Of a stretch of DNA of 64,000 nt, positions 18,706-29,000 are shown piece after piece (positions within the stretch are counted from its first letter, which is position 1; each line of letters starts with the position of its first letter). Below the pieces are notes generated by a model. That model was not told where the DNA came from. It searched no databases and worked only from the letters and a program-made list of their open reading frames with translations. Source of the stretch: Cupriavidus oxalaticus (GTDB lineage: Bacteria > Pseudomonadota > Gammaproteobacteria > Burkholderiales > Burkholderiaceae); the NCBI RefSeq assembly GCF_016894385.1, contig NZ_CP069811.1:2208501-2272500 (forward strand), written 5' to 3'. Made by a program: the position numbers and the translations under genes.

Positions 18706-19621
18706 TACCGCAACCCCCAACCTGGCCGGCGCGCCCGTGTCGGCGCCACGCCCGGCCGGCCAGCCGTTCGCCGGCGCCGCACCGTGGCTGCTGTGCGGCC
18801 CCGCCCTGCTGCTGTTCTGCGCGATGCTGCTGGTCCCGCTGGCGCTCACGGCGCTGCTGTCGTTCCACGCGTTCGACGGCACGCGCGGCGTGCTGCCGGA
18901 GATGACGGCCGCCAACTACCTGGAAATCGTCGGCGACAGCTATTACCACGAGATCTTCCTGCGCACGGCGGGCATGGCGCTGGCGGTGACGGTGCTGTCC
19001 ATCGTGTTCGGCGTGCCCGAGACCATCATCCTGTCGCGCATGCGCAGCCCGTGGCGCGGGCTGTTCCTGATCGTCATCCTGGGTCCGCTGCTGATCTCGG
19101 TGGTGGTGCGCACGCTGGGCTGGGCCATCCTGATGGGCAACAACGGGCTGATCAATGAGGCACTGCAATGGCTGGGCATTGTCGACGCGCCGCTGAAGCT
19201 CGTCTTCACGCAGACCGGCGTCATTGTCGCACTGACCCACGTGATGATGCCGTTCATGGTCATCTCGGTATGGGCGTCGCTGCAGAAGCTCGACCCGCAG
19301 GTGGAACAGGCCGGCCAGGCGTTCGGTGCCTCGCCGTTCACGGTGTTCCGCCGCGTGGTGCTGCCGCAGATCCTGCCCGGCATCCTGTCGGGCAGCATCA
19401 TCGTCTTCGCGCTGTCGGCATCGGCCTTCGCCACGCCAGCCATCCTCGGCGGCCGTCGGCTCAAGGTGGTGGCCACGGCCGCCTACGACGAATTCCTGAA
19501 CACGCTGAACTGGCCGCTGGGCGCCTCGATCGCGGTGCTGCTGCTGGTGGCCAACGTGATCGTCATCGTCGGCTGCAACCGGCTGGTGGAACGCCGCTTC
19601 CGCCAGGTCTTCGACGCATAA
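18698..19621 (+). CDS. ABC transporter permease, PotB-like
   Basis: 307 residues from the ATG at 18698, within the end of the ATPase gene. About six transmembrane helices are visible, the first being LLCGPALLLFCAMLLVPLAL. The EAA loop, contacted by the ATPase, is QAFGASPFTVFRRVVLPQILPG near residues 210-235. A proline/alanine-rich N-terminal leader precedes helix 1. It forms the membrane channel with the second permease 12 bp downstream. A longer reading from 18260 covers the ATPase in another frame and is rejected. Confidence 0.92.
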
Positions 19622-19633
19622 GGAGCTGACGCC

Positions 19634-20428
19634 ATGCGCAAGAATGGTCCGCTTTCCCTGCTGTTCCACGCCCTGTTCATCGTCTTCATGGTGGCGCCGC
19701 TGCTGGTGGTGGTGGCCGTGTCCTTCACCGGCAAGGGCTATATCTCGATGCCCACCGACGGCCTCTCGCTGCGCTGGTTCCGCGCCATTGCCGATGCGCA
19801 CGAGATCGTCGACGCCTTCTGGCTGTCGCTGATGCTCGGCCTGTCCAGCGCCACCATCGCGGTGGCGCTGGCGGTGCCCGCCGCGCTGGCGCTGGTCCGC
19901 CATCGCTTTCCCGGCCGCGGCGCGCTGATGGCGTTCTTCCTGTCGCCGCTGATGATCCCGCACGTGGTGCTGGGCGTGGCCTTCCTGCGCTTCTTTACCA
20001 CGCTGGGCGCGACCGGCTCGTTCTTCTGGCTGGCGCTCACGCACGTGGTGGTGGTCATGCCCTACGCGCTGCGGCTGGTGCTGGCTGCCGCCACCGGCCT
20101 GGACCGCGATGCCGAGCGCGCGGCGCTCTCGCTCGGCGCCAGCCGCTTCACGGCATTCCGCCGCGTGGTACTGCCGCTGATCCTGCCCGGCGTGGTGGGC
20201 GGCTGGATGCTCGCCTTTATCCAGAGCTTCGACGAGCTGACCATGACCGTGTTCGTGGCCACGCCCGGCACCACCACGCTGCCGGTGGCGATGTACAACC
20301 AGATCGCGCAGACCATCGATCCGCTGGTGGCTTCGGTATCCACGGTGCTGATCGTCGGCACGCTCGTGCTGATGGTGCTGCTGGACCGTATCGTCGGCCT
20401 CGACCGCGTGCTGATCGGCAAGAACTGA
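19634..20428 (+). CDS. ABC transporter permease, PotC-like
   Basis: 264 residues with six predicted helices, starting LLFHALFIVFMVAPLLVVV. The EAA loop ALSLGASRFTAFRRVVLPLI lies near residue 160-180. A perfect AGGAG sits 9 bp upstream of the ATG. The second channel subunit of the importer, ending 12 bp before the first flavoenzyme gene, which ties transport and oxidation to one transcript. Confidence 0.92.
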   Translation: MRKNGPLSLLFHALFIVFMVAPLLVVVAVSFTGKGYISMPTDGLSLRWFRAIADAHEIVDAFWLSLMLGLSSATIAVALAVPAALALVRHRFPGRGALMAFFLSPLMIPHVVLGVAFLRFFTTLGATGSFFWLALTHVVVVMPYALRLVLAAATGLDRDAERAALSLGASRFTAFRRVVLPLILPGVVGGWMLAFIQSFDELTMTVFVATPGTTTLPVAMYNQIAQTIDPLVASVSTVLIVGTLVLMVLLDRIVGLDRVLIGKN

Positions 20429-20440
20429 ATCCCGACTGAC

Positions 20441-21577
20441 ATGACTACATCCGATCTCATCGTGATTGGCGGCGGCCTGGTTGGCACTGCCATCGCCTAC
20501 GGCGCGGCCAGGCAAGGCGCGCGCGTCACCGTGCTCGACGAGGGCGACGATGCCCTGCGTGCCTCGCGCGGCAATTTCGGCCTGGTATGGGTCCAGGGCA
20601 AGGGCTTCGGCATGGCGCCCTACGCGCGCTGGACGCTGGGCTCGGCGCGCCTGTGGCCGCAGCTGCACGACGCGCTGCGCGACGAAACCGGCATCGACGT
20701 CTGCCTCAGGCAGCCGGGCGGCTTCCACCTGTGCTTTTCCGATGAGGAAATGCAGGCGCGCCGCGAGCGGCTGCAGAGCATCCAGGACGCGCTGCACGGC
20801 GACTATCCGTTCGAGATGCTCGACGCTCGCGAACTTGCGCGGCGGCTGCCCGGCGTCGGGCCCGCGGTGGCCGGCGCCAGCTATACGCCGATGGACGGGC
20901 ACACCAATCCGCTCAAGCTGCTGCGCGCGCTGCATGCCGCCTGCCAGGCGCGCGGCGTCCGCATCGTCGGCCGGCATGGCGCGCAATCGATCACGCCCGA
21001 GGCGGGCGGCTTCACCGTCCATGCGGGCGCAGGCGGCAAGGCGCGCTTTGCCGCGCCACGCGTCGTGCTGGCCGCCGGCCTCGGCAACCGCATGCTTGCG
21101 GCGCAGGTTGGCCTGCATGCGCCGGTGGCGCCGAACCGCGGCCAGGTCCTGATCGGCGAACGCGCCACGCCCTTCCTCGATTTCCCGACCACCTACGTGC
21201 GCCAGACCGACGAAGGCACGATCCAGCTGGGCGACTCGATGGAAGACGTCGGCTTCGACGATGGCACCACCGCCGACGTGCTCGCCCAGATTGCCCGGCG
21301 CGGCGTGCGCAGCTTCCCCGCGCTGGCCGGCCTCAAGCTGGTGCGGGCCTGGGGTGCGCTGCGCGTGATGAGCCCGGACGGTTTTCCGATCTACCAGGAG
21401 AGCGCGGCCTGTCCGGGCGCCTTTGTCACCACGTGCCATAGCGGCGTCACGCTGGCCGCCGCGCATGCGCTGCTGGTGGCGCCCTGGGTAGCCGGCGGTG
21501 ACCGGCCCACAGGTATCGACGTGTTTGCCGGCGACCGCTTCCTGAACTCCAACCAGACCTTCCACCATGCCCACTGA
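20441..21577 (+). CDS. FAD-dependent oxidoreductase, DAO family (HcnC/opine-oxidase-subunit-B-like)
   Basis: 378 residues. The Rossmann FAD motif VIGGGLVGTAIAYGAARQGA is at the N-terminus, ARVTVLDE ends the second strand, and SRGNFGLVWVQGKG fits the D-amino-acid-oxidase/sarcosine-oxidase group. The C-terminal flavin contact is TTCHSGVTLAAAHA. In opine oxidases and hydrogen cyanide synthase a DAO subunit oxidises the C-N bond of the substrate and passes electrons through partners like the two proteins encoded next. It overlaps the 2Fe-2S gene by 11 bp. Substrate not determinable. Confidence 0.87.
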   Translation: MTTSDLIVIGGGLVGTAIAYGAARQGARVTVLDEGDDALRASRGNFGLVWVQGKGFGMAPYARWTLGSARLWPQLHDALRDETGIDVCLRQPGGFHLCFSDEEMQARRERLQSIQDALHGDYPFEMLDARELARRLPGVGPAVAGASYTPMDGHTNPLKLLRALHAACQARGVRIVGRHGAQSITPEAGGFTVHAGAGGKARFAAPRVVLAAGLGNRMLAAQVGLHAPVAPNRGQVLIGERATPFLDFPTTYVRQTDEGTIQLGDSMEDVGFDDGTTADVLAQIARRGVRSFPALAGLKLVRAWGALRVMSPDGFPIYQESAACPGAFVTTCHSGVTLAAAHALLVAPWVAGGDRPTGIDVFAGDRFLNSNQTFHHAH

Positions 21578-21941
21578 TCGCTTGTTCAAACGGATGGACA
21601 CGTCCGCCGCCGGCAGCAGCGCCGGCGCCGATACGGTCGCCATCGAATTCAACGGCGCGCCGCTGCGGGTGCCGGCCGGGTGCAGCGTTGCCGCGGCGCT
21701 GCTGGCGAGCGGCGTGACCCGCTTCCGCAACTCGCCGGTCAGCGGCGAGCCGCGCGCACCGTACTGCATGATGGGCGTCTGCTTCGAATGCCTGATGGAA
21801 ATCGACGGGCAACCGAGCCGGCAAAGCTGCCTGGTGACCGTCAGCGAAGGCATGCGCGTGCGCACCCAGGATGGCGCCCGCACCCTGCCGTTGCCGCCCG
21901 CCGTGGCTACCGCCCGCGACGCGGAGGTGGAACATGGCTGA
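21567..21941 (+). CDS. (2Fe-2S)-binding protein, HcnA/opine-oxidase small subunit type
   Basis: 124 residues. A single plant-ferredoxin-like 2Fe-2S fold with four cysteines in the order C-x4-C-x2-C-x12-C (PYCMMGVCFECLMEIDG, then RQSCLV) in the region around residues 69-92. The N-terminal part, VAIEFNGAPLRVPAGCSVAAA, matches the Fer2_4 family. It overlaps both neighbours (11 bp upstream, 8 bp downstream), the tight coupling expected for subunits of one complex that shuttles electrons between the DAO subunit and the pyridine-nucleotide-disulphide-type subunit. Confidence 0.88.
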   Translation: MPTDRLFKRMDTSAAGSSAGADTVAIEFNGAPLRVPAGCSVAAALLASGVTRFRNSPVSGEPRAPYCMMGVCFECLMEIDGQPSRQSCLVTVSEGMRVRTQDGARTLPLPPAVATARDAEVEHG

Positions 21942-23313
21942 CCTCGACGTGGACATCGCCATCGTCGGCGCCGGCCCGGCCGGCATGGCGGCCGCGGTGG
22001 CCGCCGCCGCCACCGGCGCGCGCGTGGCCCTGCTCGATGAGCAGGAAGCCTGTGGCGGCCAGATCTACCGCAGCATCCAGAGCGCCCCGCCGGAGCGCCT
22101 GCGCATCCTGGGCCCCGACTACGCGGCCGGCCGCGCGCTGGCAGACCGCTTTGCCGCCAGCGGCGCGCAGCACATCACCGGCGCAGCGGTGTGGCAGGTC
22201 ACGCGCGAGCACACGGTGCATTACCTGCGCAACGGCAGCGTGGCCAGCCTGCAGGCCCGCCAGGTGATCCTGTGCACCGGCGCCATGGAACGCCCCTTCC
22301 CGATCCCGGGCTGGACGCTGCCCGGCGTGCTGACCGCCGGGGCCGCGCAGATCCTGCTCAAGAGCGCCGACGTGGTGCCCGCCGAACCGGTGGTGCTGGC
22401 CGGCTGCGGCCCGCTGCTGTACCTGCTGGGCTGGCAATATGTGCGGGCCGGGGTGCCGATCCGCGCGATCGTCGATACCACCGATGGCGCCGACTACCAG
22501 CGCGCGCTGGCCCACCTGGGCGGCGCGCTGGCCGGCTGGCGCTACCTGAAAAAGGGCCTCGCGCTGATGCGCGCCCTGAAGCGCGGCGGCGTGCCGTTCT
22601 ACAAGGGCGCGTCGGCCTTGTCGATCGAGGGCGACGACGCGGTGCGGGCCCTGCACTTCACCAGCCGCGGGCAGGCCCACCGCCTTGCCACCAATGCGGT
22701 GCTGCTGCACCAGGGCGTGGTGCCCAACACCCAGTTCAGCTGGGCGCTGCGCGCGGCGCACCGCTGGGACGACACGCAGCTGTGCTGGCAGCCGGTGGTG
22801 GACGAATGGGGCACGCTCGACGCGCCCGGCATCTTCGTGGCGGGCGATGGCCGCGGCATTGGCGGCGCCGTGGCCGCCGCGCTGCAGGGCGAGCTGGCCG
22901 GCCTGGCGGCCGCCTACAACGTGGGCAAGCTCGGCGCCCCGCAACGGGACCGCCTGGCCGTGCCGCTGCGCGCCGCGCTGCGCTCGCACCTGGGCATCCG
23001 GCCATTCCTCGACGCGCTGTACCGCCCCAAGCCGGCCAATCGGGTGCCGGCCGACGATGTGGTCGTATGCCGCTGCGAGGAAGTGACCGCCGGCGATATC
23101 CGCGGCTTCGTCGCGCTGGGCTGCAGCGGCCCCAACCAGGCCAAGTCTTTCGGACGCTGCGGCATGGGGCCTTGCCAGGGGCGCCAATGCGGGCTGACGG
23201 TGACCGAGGTCATCGCCGACGCGCGCGGCGTGCCGCCGCAGGAGGTGGGTTACTACCGCATCCGGCCGCCGATCAAGCCGGTCACGCTTGGAGAACTGGC
23301 CGGTGAAGCCTGA
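21934..23313 (+). CDS. NAD(P)/FAD-dependent oxidoreductase with C-terminal 2Fe-2S domain (HcnB/OoxA-like)
   Basis: 459 residues from the ATG at 21934. An FAD-binding motif, IVGAGPAGMAAAVAAAATGA, starts near residue 10; the CGGQIYRS active region follows, and a second nucleotide fold (VVLAGCGPLLYLLG) lies near 150. GIFVAGDGRGIGGA is the family FAD motif. The C-terminus (about 370-440) has a BFD-like cluster site, VCRCEEVTAGD with RCGMGPCQGRQCG. This architecture is that of HcnB and opine oxidase subunit A, the partner of DAO and small 2Fe-2S subunits. All three are encoded here in order DAO, small, large. Confidence 0.88.
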   Translation: MADLDVDIAIVGAGPAGMAAAVAAAATGARVALLDEQEACGGQIYRSIQSAPPERLRILGPDYAAGRALADRFAASGAQHITGAAVWQVTREHTVHYLRNGSVASLQARQVILCTGAMERPFPIPGWTLPGVLTAGAAQILLKSADVVPAEPVVLAGCGPLLYLLGWQYVRAGVPIRAIVDTTDGADYQRALAHLGGALAGWRYLKKGLALMRALKRGGVPFYKGASALSIEGDDAVRALHFTSRGQAHRLATNAVLLHQGVVPNTQFSWALRAAHRWDDTQLCWQPVVDEWGTLDAPGIFVAGDGRGIGGAVAAALQGELAGLAAAYNVGKLGAPQRDRLAVPLRAALRSHLGIRPFLDALYRPKPANRVPADDVVVCRCEEVTAGDIRGFVALGCSGPNQAKSFGRCGMGPCQGRQCGLTVTEVIADARGVPPQEVGYYRIRPPIKPVTLGELAGEA

Positions 23314-24511
23314 TTGCGGTGCCGATGCCGACGTGATCGTCATCGGCGGTGGCTTGCATGGCACCTCGAGCGCGCTCCATCTCGCGCGCAAGGGGCTGCG
23401 CGTCACGCTGCTCGAAGCCGAGTATTGCGGCCGGCACGCGTCCGGCGTCAATGCCGGCGGCGTGCGCACGCTGGGGCGCCACCTCGCCGAAATCCCGCTG
23501 GCGCTGGCCTCGCGCGAGCTCTGGCATCGCCTTGACGAACTCACCGGCGACGACGCCGGCTTCGTCCCCAGCGGCCAGCTGAAGGTGGCGGAGACCGACG
23601 CCGAGCTCGACACGCTGCGCCAGCGCGTGGCCCGGCTGGAAGCCCTCGGCTTTACGCACGAACAGCTTGTCGACGCACACGCGGTGCGGGAGCTGGTCCC
23701 GTCCATTGCGCCGCATGTCACCGGCGCCATCTGGGCAGGCGGTGACGGCCACGCGTTGCCCTATCGCGCCGTCATGGCGTTCCGCCGGGCCGCGCAAGCG
23801 GCAGGCGTGGTGGTGCACGAAGCCACGCCCGCCGCGCGCCTGGAACAGGCCGGCGGCCGCTGGCATGTGCATACGCCGCGGGGCGTGTTCCGCGCCGAAC
23901 GCCTTGTCAACACGGCGGGCGCCTGGGCCGGGGAGTTCGCGGCGCAGCTCGGCGAGCCGGTCCCGGTAGAAGCCGGCGGACTGATGCTGATGATCACGCA
24001 CCGCGTGGCCCCGTTCGTAAAGCCGGTGCTCGGCGCCACCGGGCGTGCGCTCTCGTTCAAGCAGTTCGACAACGGCACCGTGCTGATCGGCGGCGGCTTG
24101 CGCTGCCCTGCCGATGCGCAGGCACGTCATGGCGAAGTCGACATGCTCAGGCTCGGCACCAGCGCGCAGACGGTGACGGCGCTGTTCCCGCACCTTGGCC
24201 CGCTTGGCATCAACCGCGCATGGGCCGGCGTCGAGGCCTTCATGCCCGACCAGATCCCGGTCATCGGCCCCAGCCAGTCCGCCCCAGGCGTGGTGCATGC
24301 CTTTGGCTTCTCCGCGCACGGCTTCGAACTCGGCCCCATCGTCGGCCAGATCGTCGCCGAACTCATCACCGAACAACGCTCCACCCTGCCGATCGATGCC
24401 TTTGCCATCGACCGCTTCGGCAAGCCCCGCAGTGCCATGGCCGGCACACCACGGGCGCAGGTTCCAGCCGGCCGCTCCACCCATCATTCTTCTTCGAGGT
24501 CATACGGATGA
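23303..24511 (+). CDS. Second FAD-dependent oxidoreductase, DAO family
   Basis: 402 residues using the GTG at 23303, which has GGAG 9 bp upstream and overlaps the preceding gene by 11 bp; a TTG at 23288 is the alternative. FAD motif VIVIGGGLHGTSSALHLARK, LLEAEYCGRHASGVNAGGVR, and a C-terminal FGFSAHGFELGPIVG flavin contact. It resembles HcnC/sarcosine-oxidase-like proteins and is a distinct paralogue of the DAO at 20441. Two DAO subunits beside one small and one large subunit suggest either two alternative substrate modules or two successive oxidations. The gene overlaps ridA by four bases. Confidence 0.85.
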   Translation: MKPDCGADADVIVIGGGLHGTSSALHLARKGLRVTLLEAEYCGRHASGVNAGGVRTLGRHLAEIPLALASRELWHRLDELTGDDAGFVPSGQLKVAETDAELDTLRQRVARLEALGFTHEQLVDAHAVRELVPSIAPHVTGAIWAGGDGHALPYRAVMAFRRAAQAAGVVVHEATPAARLEQAGGRWHVHTPRGVFRAERLVNTAGAWAGEFAAQLGEPVPVEAGGLMLMITHRVAPFVKPVLGATGRALSFKQFDNGTVLIGGGLRCPADAQARHGEVDMLRLGTSAQTVTALFPHLGPLGINRAWAGVEAFMPDQIPVIGPSQSAPGVVHAFGFSAHGFELGPIVGQIVAELITEQRSTLPIDAFAIDRFGKPRSAMAGTPRAQVPAGRSTHHSSSRSYG

Positions 24512-24861
24512 GCAATATCCAGCGCTACCAGTCCACCAAACGTCTTTCCCGTCTCGTCGTGCACAGCGGCGTGGTCTACGTGGCCGGTGTCACGGCCAGC
24601 GACATCTCCGGGGATATCGGCGCCCAGACGCGCGATGTCCTGGAAAAGATCGAGGGCTATCTCGCCAGCGTCGGCAGCGACAAGACCAGGCTGCTGTCCG
24701 CGCAGATCTGGCTCAAGGACATCGACAAGGACTTTGCCGGCATGAACGCAGCCTGGGAGGCCTGGATTCCCGAGGACGCCGTGCCGACGCGCGCCACCTG
24801 CGAGGCCAAGCTCGCACGTCCTGAACTGCTGGTGGAAATCATCGTGACGGCGGCGGTCTGA
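24508..24861 (+). CDS. RidA family protein (enamine/imine deaminase)
   Basis: 117-residue member of the YjgF/YER057c/UK114 family. The ATG at 24508 overlaps the DAO stop in ATGA, so translation is coupled. Family blocks include VVYVAGVTA and an Arg in the PTRATCEA position that corresponds to the catalytic Arg of E. coli RidA (PARSCVEV). RidA proteins hydrolyse reactive imines and enamines to ketones plus ammonia. Placed last in an operon of amine-oxidising flavoenzymes, it most likely clears the imine product of the DAO subunits. Confidence 0.92.
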   Translation: MSNIQRYQSTKRLSRLVVHSGVVYVAGVTASDISGDIGAQTRDVLEKIEGYLASVGSDKTRLLSAQIWLKDIDKDFAGMNAAWEAWIPEDAVPTRATCEAKLARPELLVEIIVTAAV

Positions 24862-24918
24862 CCCGCGCCTTGCCGGCAGCGTCTCTGAAGCGGGCCGGCG
24901 AGTCCACCCGCTCCCCTC

Positions 24919-25821
24919 TTACGCCACCCCGGAAACCCGCCTGATCTCCTCGGTGACGATCGCGATCAACGCCTCGGCCGCCGTGCTCAGCGGCCGTTGC
25001 GGATGGCTCACGCACACCAGATGCCGCACGATGCGCGGCGCGACGATGGTATGCATCCGCAGCCGGCCGTCTTCGACGGCGCGCTGCACCACGATGCGCG
25101 GCAGCACCGTGGCGAAGCGCGTGGCTTGCACGAACTGCACGATGGTGCCGAGGATGTCGATCTCGAACTTTGGCGCAAGGGTGACGTCCTGCGCCTGCGT
25201 CGCCGTGTCCAGCACCACGCGCAGGCCATGCCGCTTGGTCGGCAGCACCAGTTCCAGTCCTGGCAGCTTCGCCATTTCTACCGATTCCGGCAGTTCGGGG
25301 CCGTGTGCGACGCTGGTCACCAGCACCATTTCCTCGTCGTGCATCGGCTGCACCTGCAAGCCCAGGCGGCCGCGCTGGCGATGGACCACCGCCGCGTCAA
25401 GCTGGCCCGCGGAAACCAGATCGATCAGTGCCGCACTGAAGCCGTCCGCCACGGATACCTCCACGTTCGGATAGCGCGCATTGAAGCGCGCCAGCGACCC
25501 CACCAGCACACTCTCCGTCTCGGAGGCCACCATGCCAAGCGTGATGCGGCCGGCCATCTGCTCCTCGCGCTGCATCATCTGCTGCCGCGCGCCGGCGATG
25601 TCGCGCACGATGGGCAGGAACAGGCGGTACATCATGCGACCCGCAGCGGTCGGCACCATGCCGTGCGGGATGCGATCGAACAGCTTCTGCCCGAATTCTT
25701 CTTCCAGCCGGGCGATCTGCATGCTGAGCGCCGGCTGCACGATATTCAGGCGCTTGGCCGCGCGCGTGACGGAGCCGTCCTCGAACAGCGCGATGAAGTA
25801 CTGGATTTGCTTGAGGTCCAT
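24919..25821 (-). CDS. hmfR1: LysR family regulator of the furoate cluster (HmfR1-like)
   Basis: 300 residues with a CbbR/NAC-like N-terminus (MDLKQIQYFIALFEDGSVTR, QPALSMQIARLEEEFGQKLF) and an effector domain from about 90. It is divergent from the molybdenum-enzyme operon across a 268-bp gap, which is how hmfR1 sits beside hmfABCDE in Cupriavidus basilensis. By that analogy it would activate the operon in response to a furoyl compound. The name rests on gene order and family, not on a sequence comparison I could run. Confidence 0.78.
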   Translation of the reverse strand: MDLKQIQYFIALFEDGSVTRAAKRLNIVQPALSMQIARLEEEFGQKLFDRIPHGMVPTAAGRMMYRLFLPIVRDIAGARQQMMQREEQMAGRITLGMVASETESVLVGSLARFNARYPNVEVSVADGFSAALIDLVSAGQLDAAVVHRQRGRLGLQVQPMHDEEMVLVTSVAHGPELPESVEMAKLPGLELVLPTKRHGLRVVLDTATQAQDVTLAPKFEIDILGTIVQFVQATRFATVLPRIVVQRAVEDGRLRMHTIVAPRIVRHLVCVSHPQRPLSTAAEALIAIVTEEIRRVSGVA

Positions 25822-25957
25822 GGGCAGTTGGTTATCAATGAAGATGGTCTCAAGGCATCAATTCTTGTGATGAGATTGCTGCGGCTTGTGCCGCGGATAA
25901 CTCCGGCATTTAACCACCTTCTGTGCGTCCCCGCTGGTCTCCGGGAAGACCCTTATA

Positions 25958-25974
25958 CATCATCAAAAATGATG
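25958..25974. promoter_or_regulatory. Inverted repeat in the hmfR1-hmfA gap
   Basis: CATCAT-N5-ATGATG, a perfect 6-bp dyad with LysR-type geometry, lies 136 bp upstream of the LysR ATG and 115 bp upstream of the hmfA ATG. It is the clearest symmetric element in the 268-bp gap and a good candidate for the regulator's binding site. The gap right of it is AT-rich (around 25975-26015) and probably holds the operon promoter. Confidence 0.5.
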
Positions 25975-26089
25975 CATTGAATCAGAAATCAATATTAGAA
26001 CTTATATCGAGATGTCACTAATCTCCGTTTGACGTTGCACGGCGCCGCCGCCTTCCGGCCCGGTTCCGTCGCACCGAACGGAGTCGCAA

Positions 26090-29000
26090 ATGAAAAGATT
26101 CGATGCTGGCGAAATGACCGGCACGTTGGAGACACAGCAGGCCCGGCCGGCGCCACATCTCGGCCGCCCGATGCCGCGCGTCGAGGATGCCGCCATCCTG
26201 ACCGGGCGCGGCCGCTACGCCGATGACCTCGGCGTCAGGCCCGGCACCCTGCAGGCCGCCATCCTGCGCTCGCCGCACGCGCATGCCGAACTCGGCGCCA
26301 TCGACTGCGCCGCCGCGTTGCAGGCGCCGGGCGTGCGTGCCGTGCTGACGGGGGCCGACCTGCCCGCCTGGTCACGGCCTTTCGTGGTAGGCGTGAAGGC
26401 ACCGATGGAACAGTGGGCGCTGGCAATCGACCGCGTGCGCTACGTGGGCGAGCCGGTGGCCGTGGTGGTGGCCGAGAGCCGCGCACTGGCGGAGGATGCG
26501 CTCGACCTCATGCGGGTGGAGTACCGCGTGTTGCCGCCGGTAGTGTCGATCGAAGCCGCCGTCGCCGACGACACGAGCGTGCTGCATCCCGGCCTGGGCA
26601 GCAACGTGGCCAGCGACCGCCATTTCCGCTATGGCGAGCCCGAGGCCGCCTTTGCCGCCGCGCCGCACCGCGTGGCGCTGACCGCCCATTACCCGCGCAA
26701 CACCTGCACGCCGATCGAGTGCGGCGTGGTGATCGCCGAACACCTGCCCGGCGACGAGGGCTACCAGGTCACTTCCAACTTCATGGGCCCGTTCTCGCTG
26801 CACGCCGTGATGGCGATGGCGCTGCAGGTCCCGGCCAACCGCCTGCGCCATGTCGCGCCACGCGACTCGGGCGGCAGCTTCGGCGTCAAGCAGGCGGTGT
26901 TCCCCTACGTGGTGCTGATGTGCCTGGCCTCGCGCAAGGCGAGCGCGCCGGTGAAGTGGGTGGAAGACCGGCTCGAGCACCTGAGCGCCGCCACGTCGGC
27001 CACCGCGCGGCTTTCCACCCTGGAAGCCGCGGTCGAGGCGGACGGCCGCATCGTCGCGCTCTCGTATGACCAGCTCGAGGATTGCGGCGGCTACCTGCGT
27101 GCGCCGGAGCCCGCTACCTTCTACCGCATGCATGGCCTGCTAACCGGTGCCTACGCGATCCCGAACCTGCTGGTGCGCAACCGCGTGGTGCTGACCAACA
27201 AGACGCCGACCGGCCTCGTGCGCGGTTTCGGCGGGCCGCAGGTGTACTTCGCGCTGGAGCGGCTGGTGCAGCGGATCGCGGTGGAGCTGGGCCTGGATCC
27301 GCTCGACGTATACCGCCGCAACTTCGTGCCCGCCGATGCCTTTCCCTATCGCGCGGCGGCGGGCGCGCTGCTCGACTCCGGCAACTACCAGCTGGCGCTG
27401 TCGCGCGCGCTGGAAGCGGGCGACTACGGTGAACTCAAGCGCCGCCGCGACGCCGCGCGCGCCGAGGGCAGGCTGTACGGCATCGGCTTCGCGGCCATCG
27501 TCGAGCCATCGGTGTCGAACATGGGCTACATCACCACCGCCACGCCGGCCGCGGCACGCCGCAAGGCGGGCCCGAAGAACGGCGCCATCGCCAGCGCCAC
27601 GGTCAGCGTGGACCTGCTCGGCGGCGTGGTGGTGACCATCGCGTCCACGCCGGCGGGCCAGGGCCATATGACCGTGTCGGCGCAGGTCGTGGCCGACGTG
27701 CTCGGCATCGATCCGGCTGACGTCGTGGTCAACGTCGAATTCGACACGCACAAGGATGCCTGGTCCGTGGCCGCCGGCAACTACTCCAGCCGCTTCGCCG
27801 GCGCCGTGGCCGGCACCGTGCACCTGGCGGCCACGCGCGTGCGCGACAAGCTGGCGCGCATCGTGGCCTCGCACCTGGGCTGCGACCCGGCCGAACTGGT
27901 CTTCGCGGATGGCCGCATCGTGCGCCGGGGCGCGCCGGATACCGCCCTGCCCTTTGCGCGCGCGGCCAGTAACGCGCCGCATTGGTCGCCGCAGCTGCTG
28001 CCGGCCGGCGAGGAACCCGGCCTGCGCGAAACCGTGTTCTGGTCGCCCCCCAACCTCGATGCGCCGGACGAGCAGGACCGCGTCAACACCTCCGCCTGCT
28101 ACGGCTTTGCCTTCGACCTGTGCGGCGTGGAGATCGACCGCGCTACCGGCCGCGTGCGCATCGACCGCTACGTGACTGCGCACGACGCCGGCAAGCTGCT
28201 CAACCCGGCGCTGGCCGACGGCCAGATCCGCGGCGCCTTTGCGCAGGGGCTGGGCGCGGCGCTGATGGAGGAATTTCGCTACGGCCCGGACGGGAGCTTC
28301 CAGTCCGGCACGCTGGCGGACTACCTGATGCCGACCACATGCGAGGTGCCCGACCCGCTCATCGTCCACCTGGAGACACCAAGCCCGTTCACGCCGCTCG
28401 GCGCCAAGGGCCTCGGCGAGGGCAACAACATGAGCACCCCGCCATGCGTCGCCAACGCGGTGGCCGATGCGCTGGGCGTGAGCGACATCCGCCTGCCGCT
28501 CACGCCCGCCAGGGTGATGGCGATGATCGGCTTCGACGACCCGCCGCCATCGCGTCCGGAACTGGCCGAGGCGGCAAGAGAGGCCTCGGAGAACAACAAG
28601 AGCGGCGGCAAGGGCGGCAAGGCCCTGAGCGCGCGCGGCACGGTCGACCTGGACGCCACGCCCGCAGCCGTCTTCGCCGTCCTGCTCGACCCGCAGGCGC
28701 TGGCCAGGGTCGTGCCGGGCTGCCACGCGCTCGTGCCCATCGGCGACAACCGCTACCGCGCCGACGTGACCGTGGGCGTGGGCATGATCAAGGCCCGCTA
28801 CGAAGCCGAGATCGCGCTGTCCGACCTGGAGCCGCCGCACCGGCTGCGGCTGGCGGGCGCGGGCCTGTCGTCGCTCGGCAGTGCGCGCGGCGCGGGCCTG
28901 GTCGAACTGGCCCCGCACGGTGCCGGCACCCGCCTCACCTACGACTACGAGGCCGAGGTGTCCGGCAAGGTCGCCGCGGTCGGCGGCCGCATGCTCGAAG

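Noticed and set aside
20441..24511. Hydrogen cyanide synthase hcnABC
   Set aside because: The gene order differs (DAO first), there is an extra DAO and RidA, and a dedicated ABC importer precedes it. The same subunit types occur in opine oxidases, so cyanide production is not supported.
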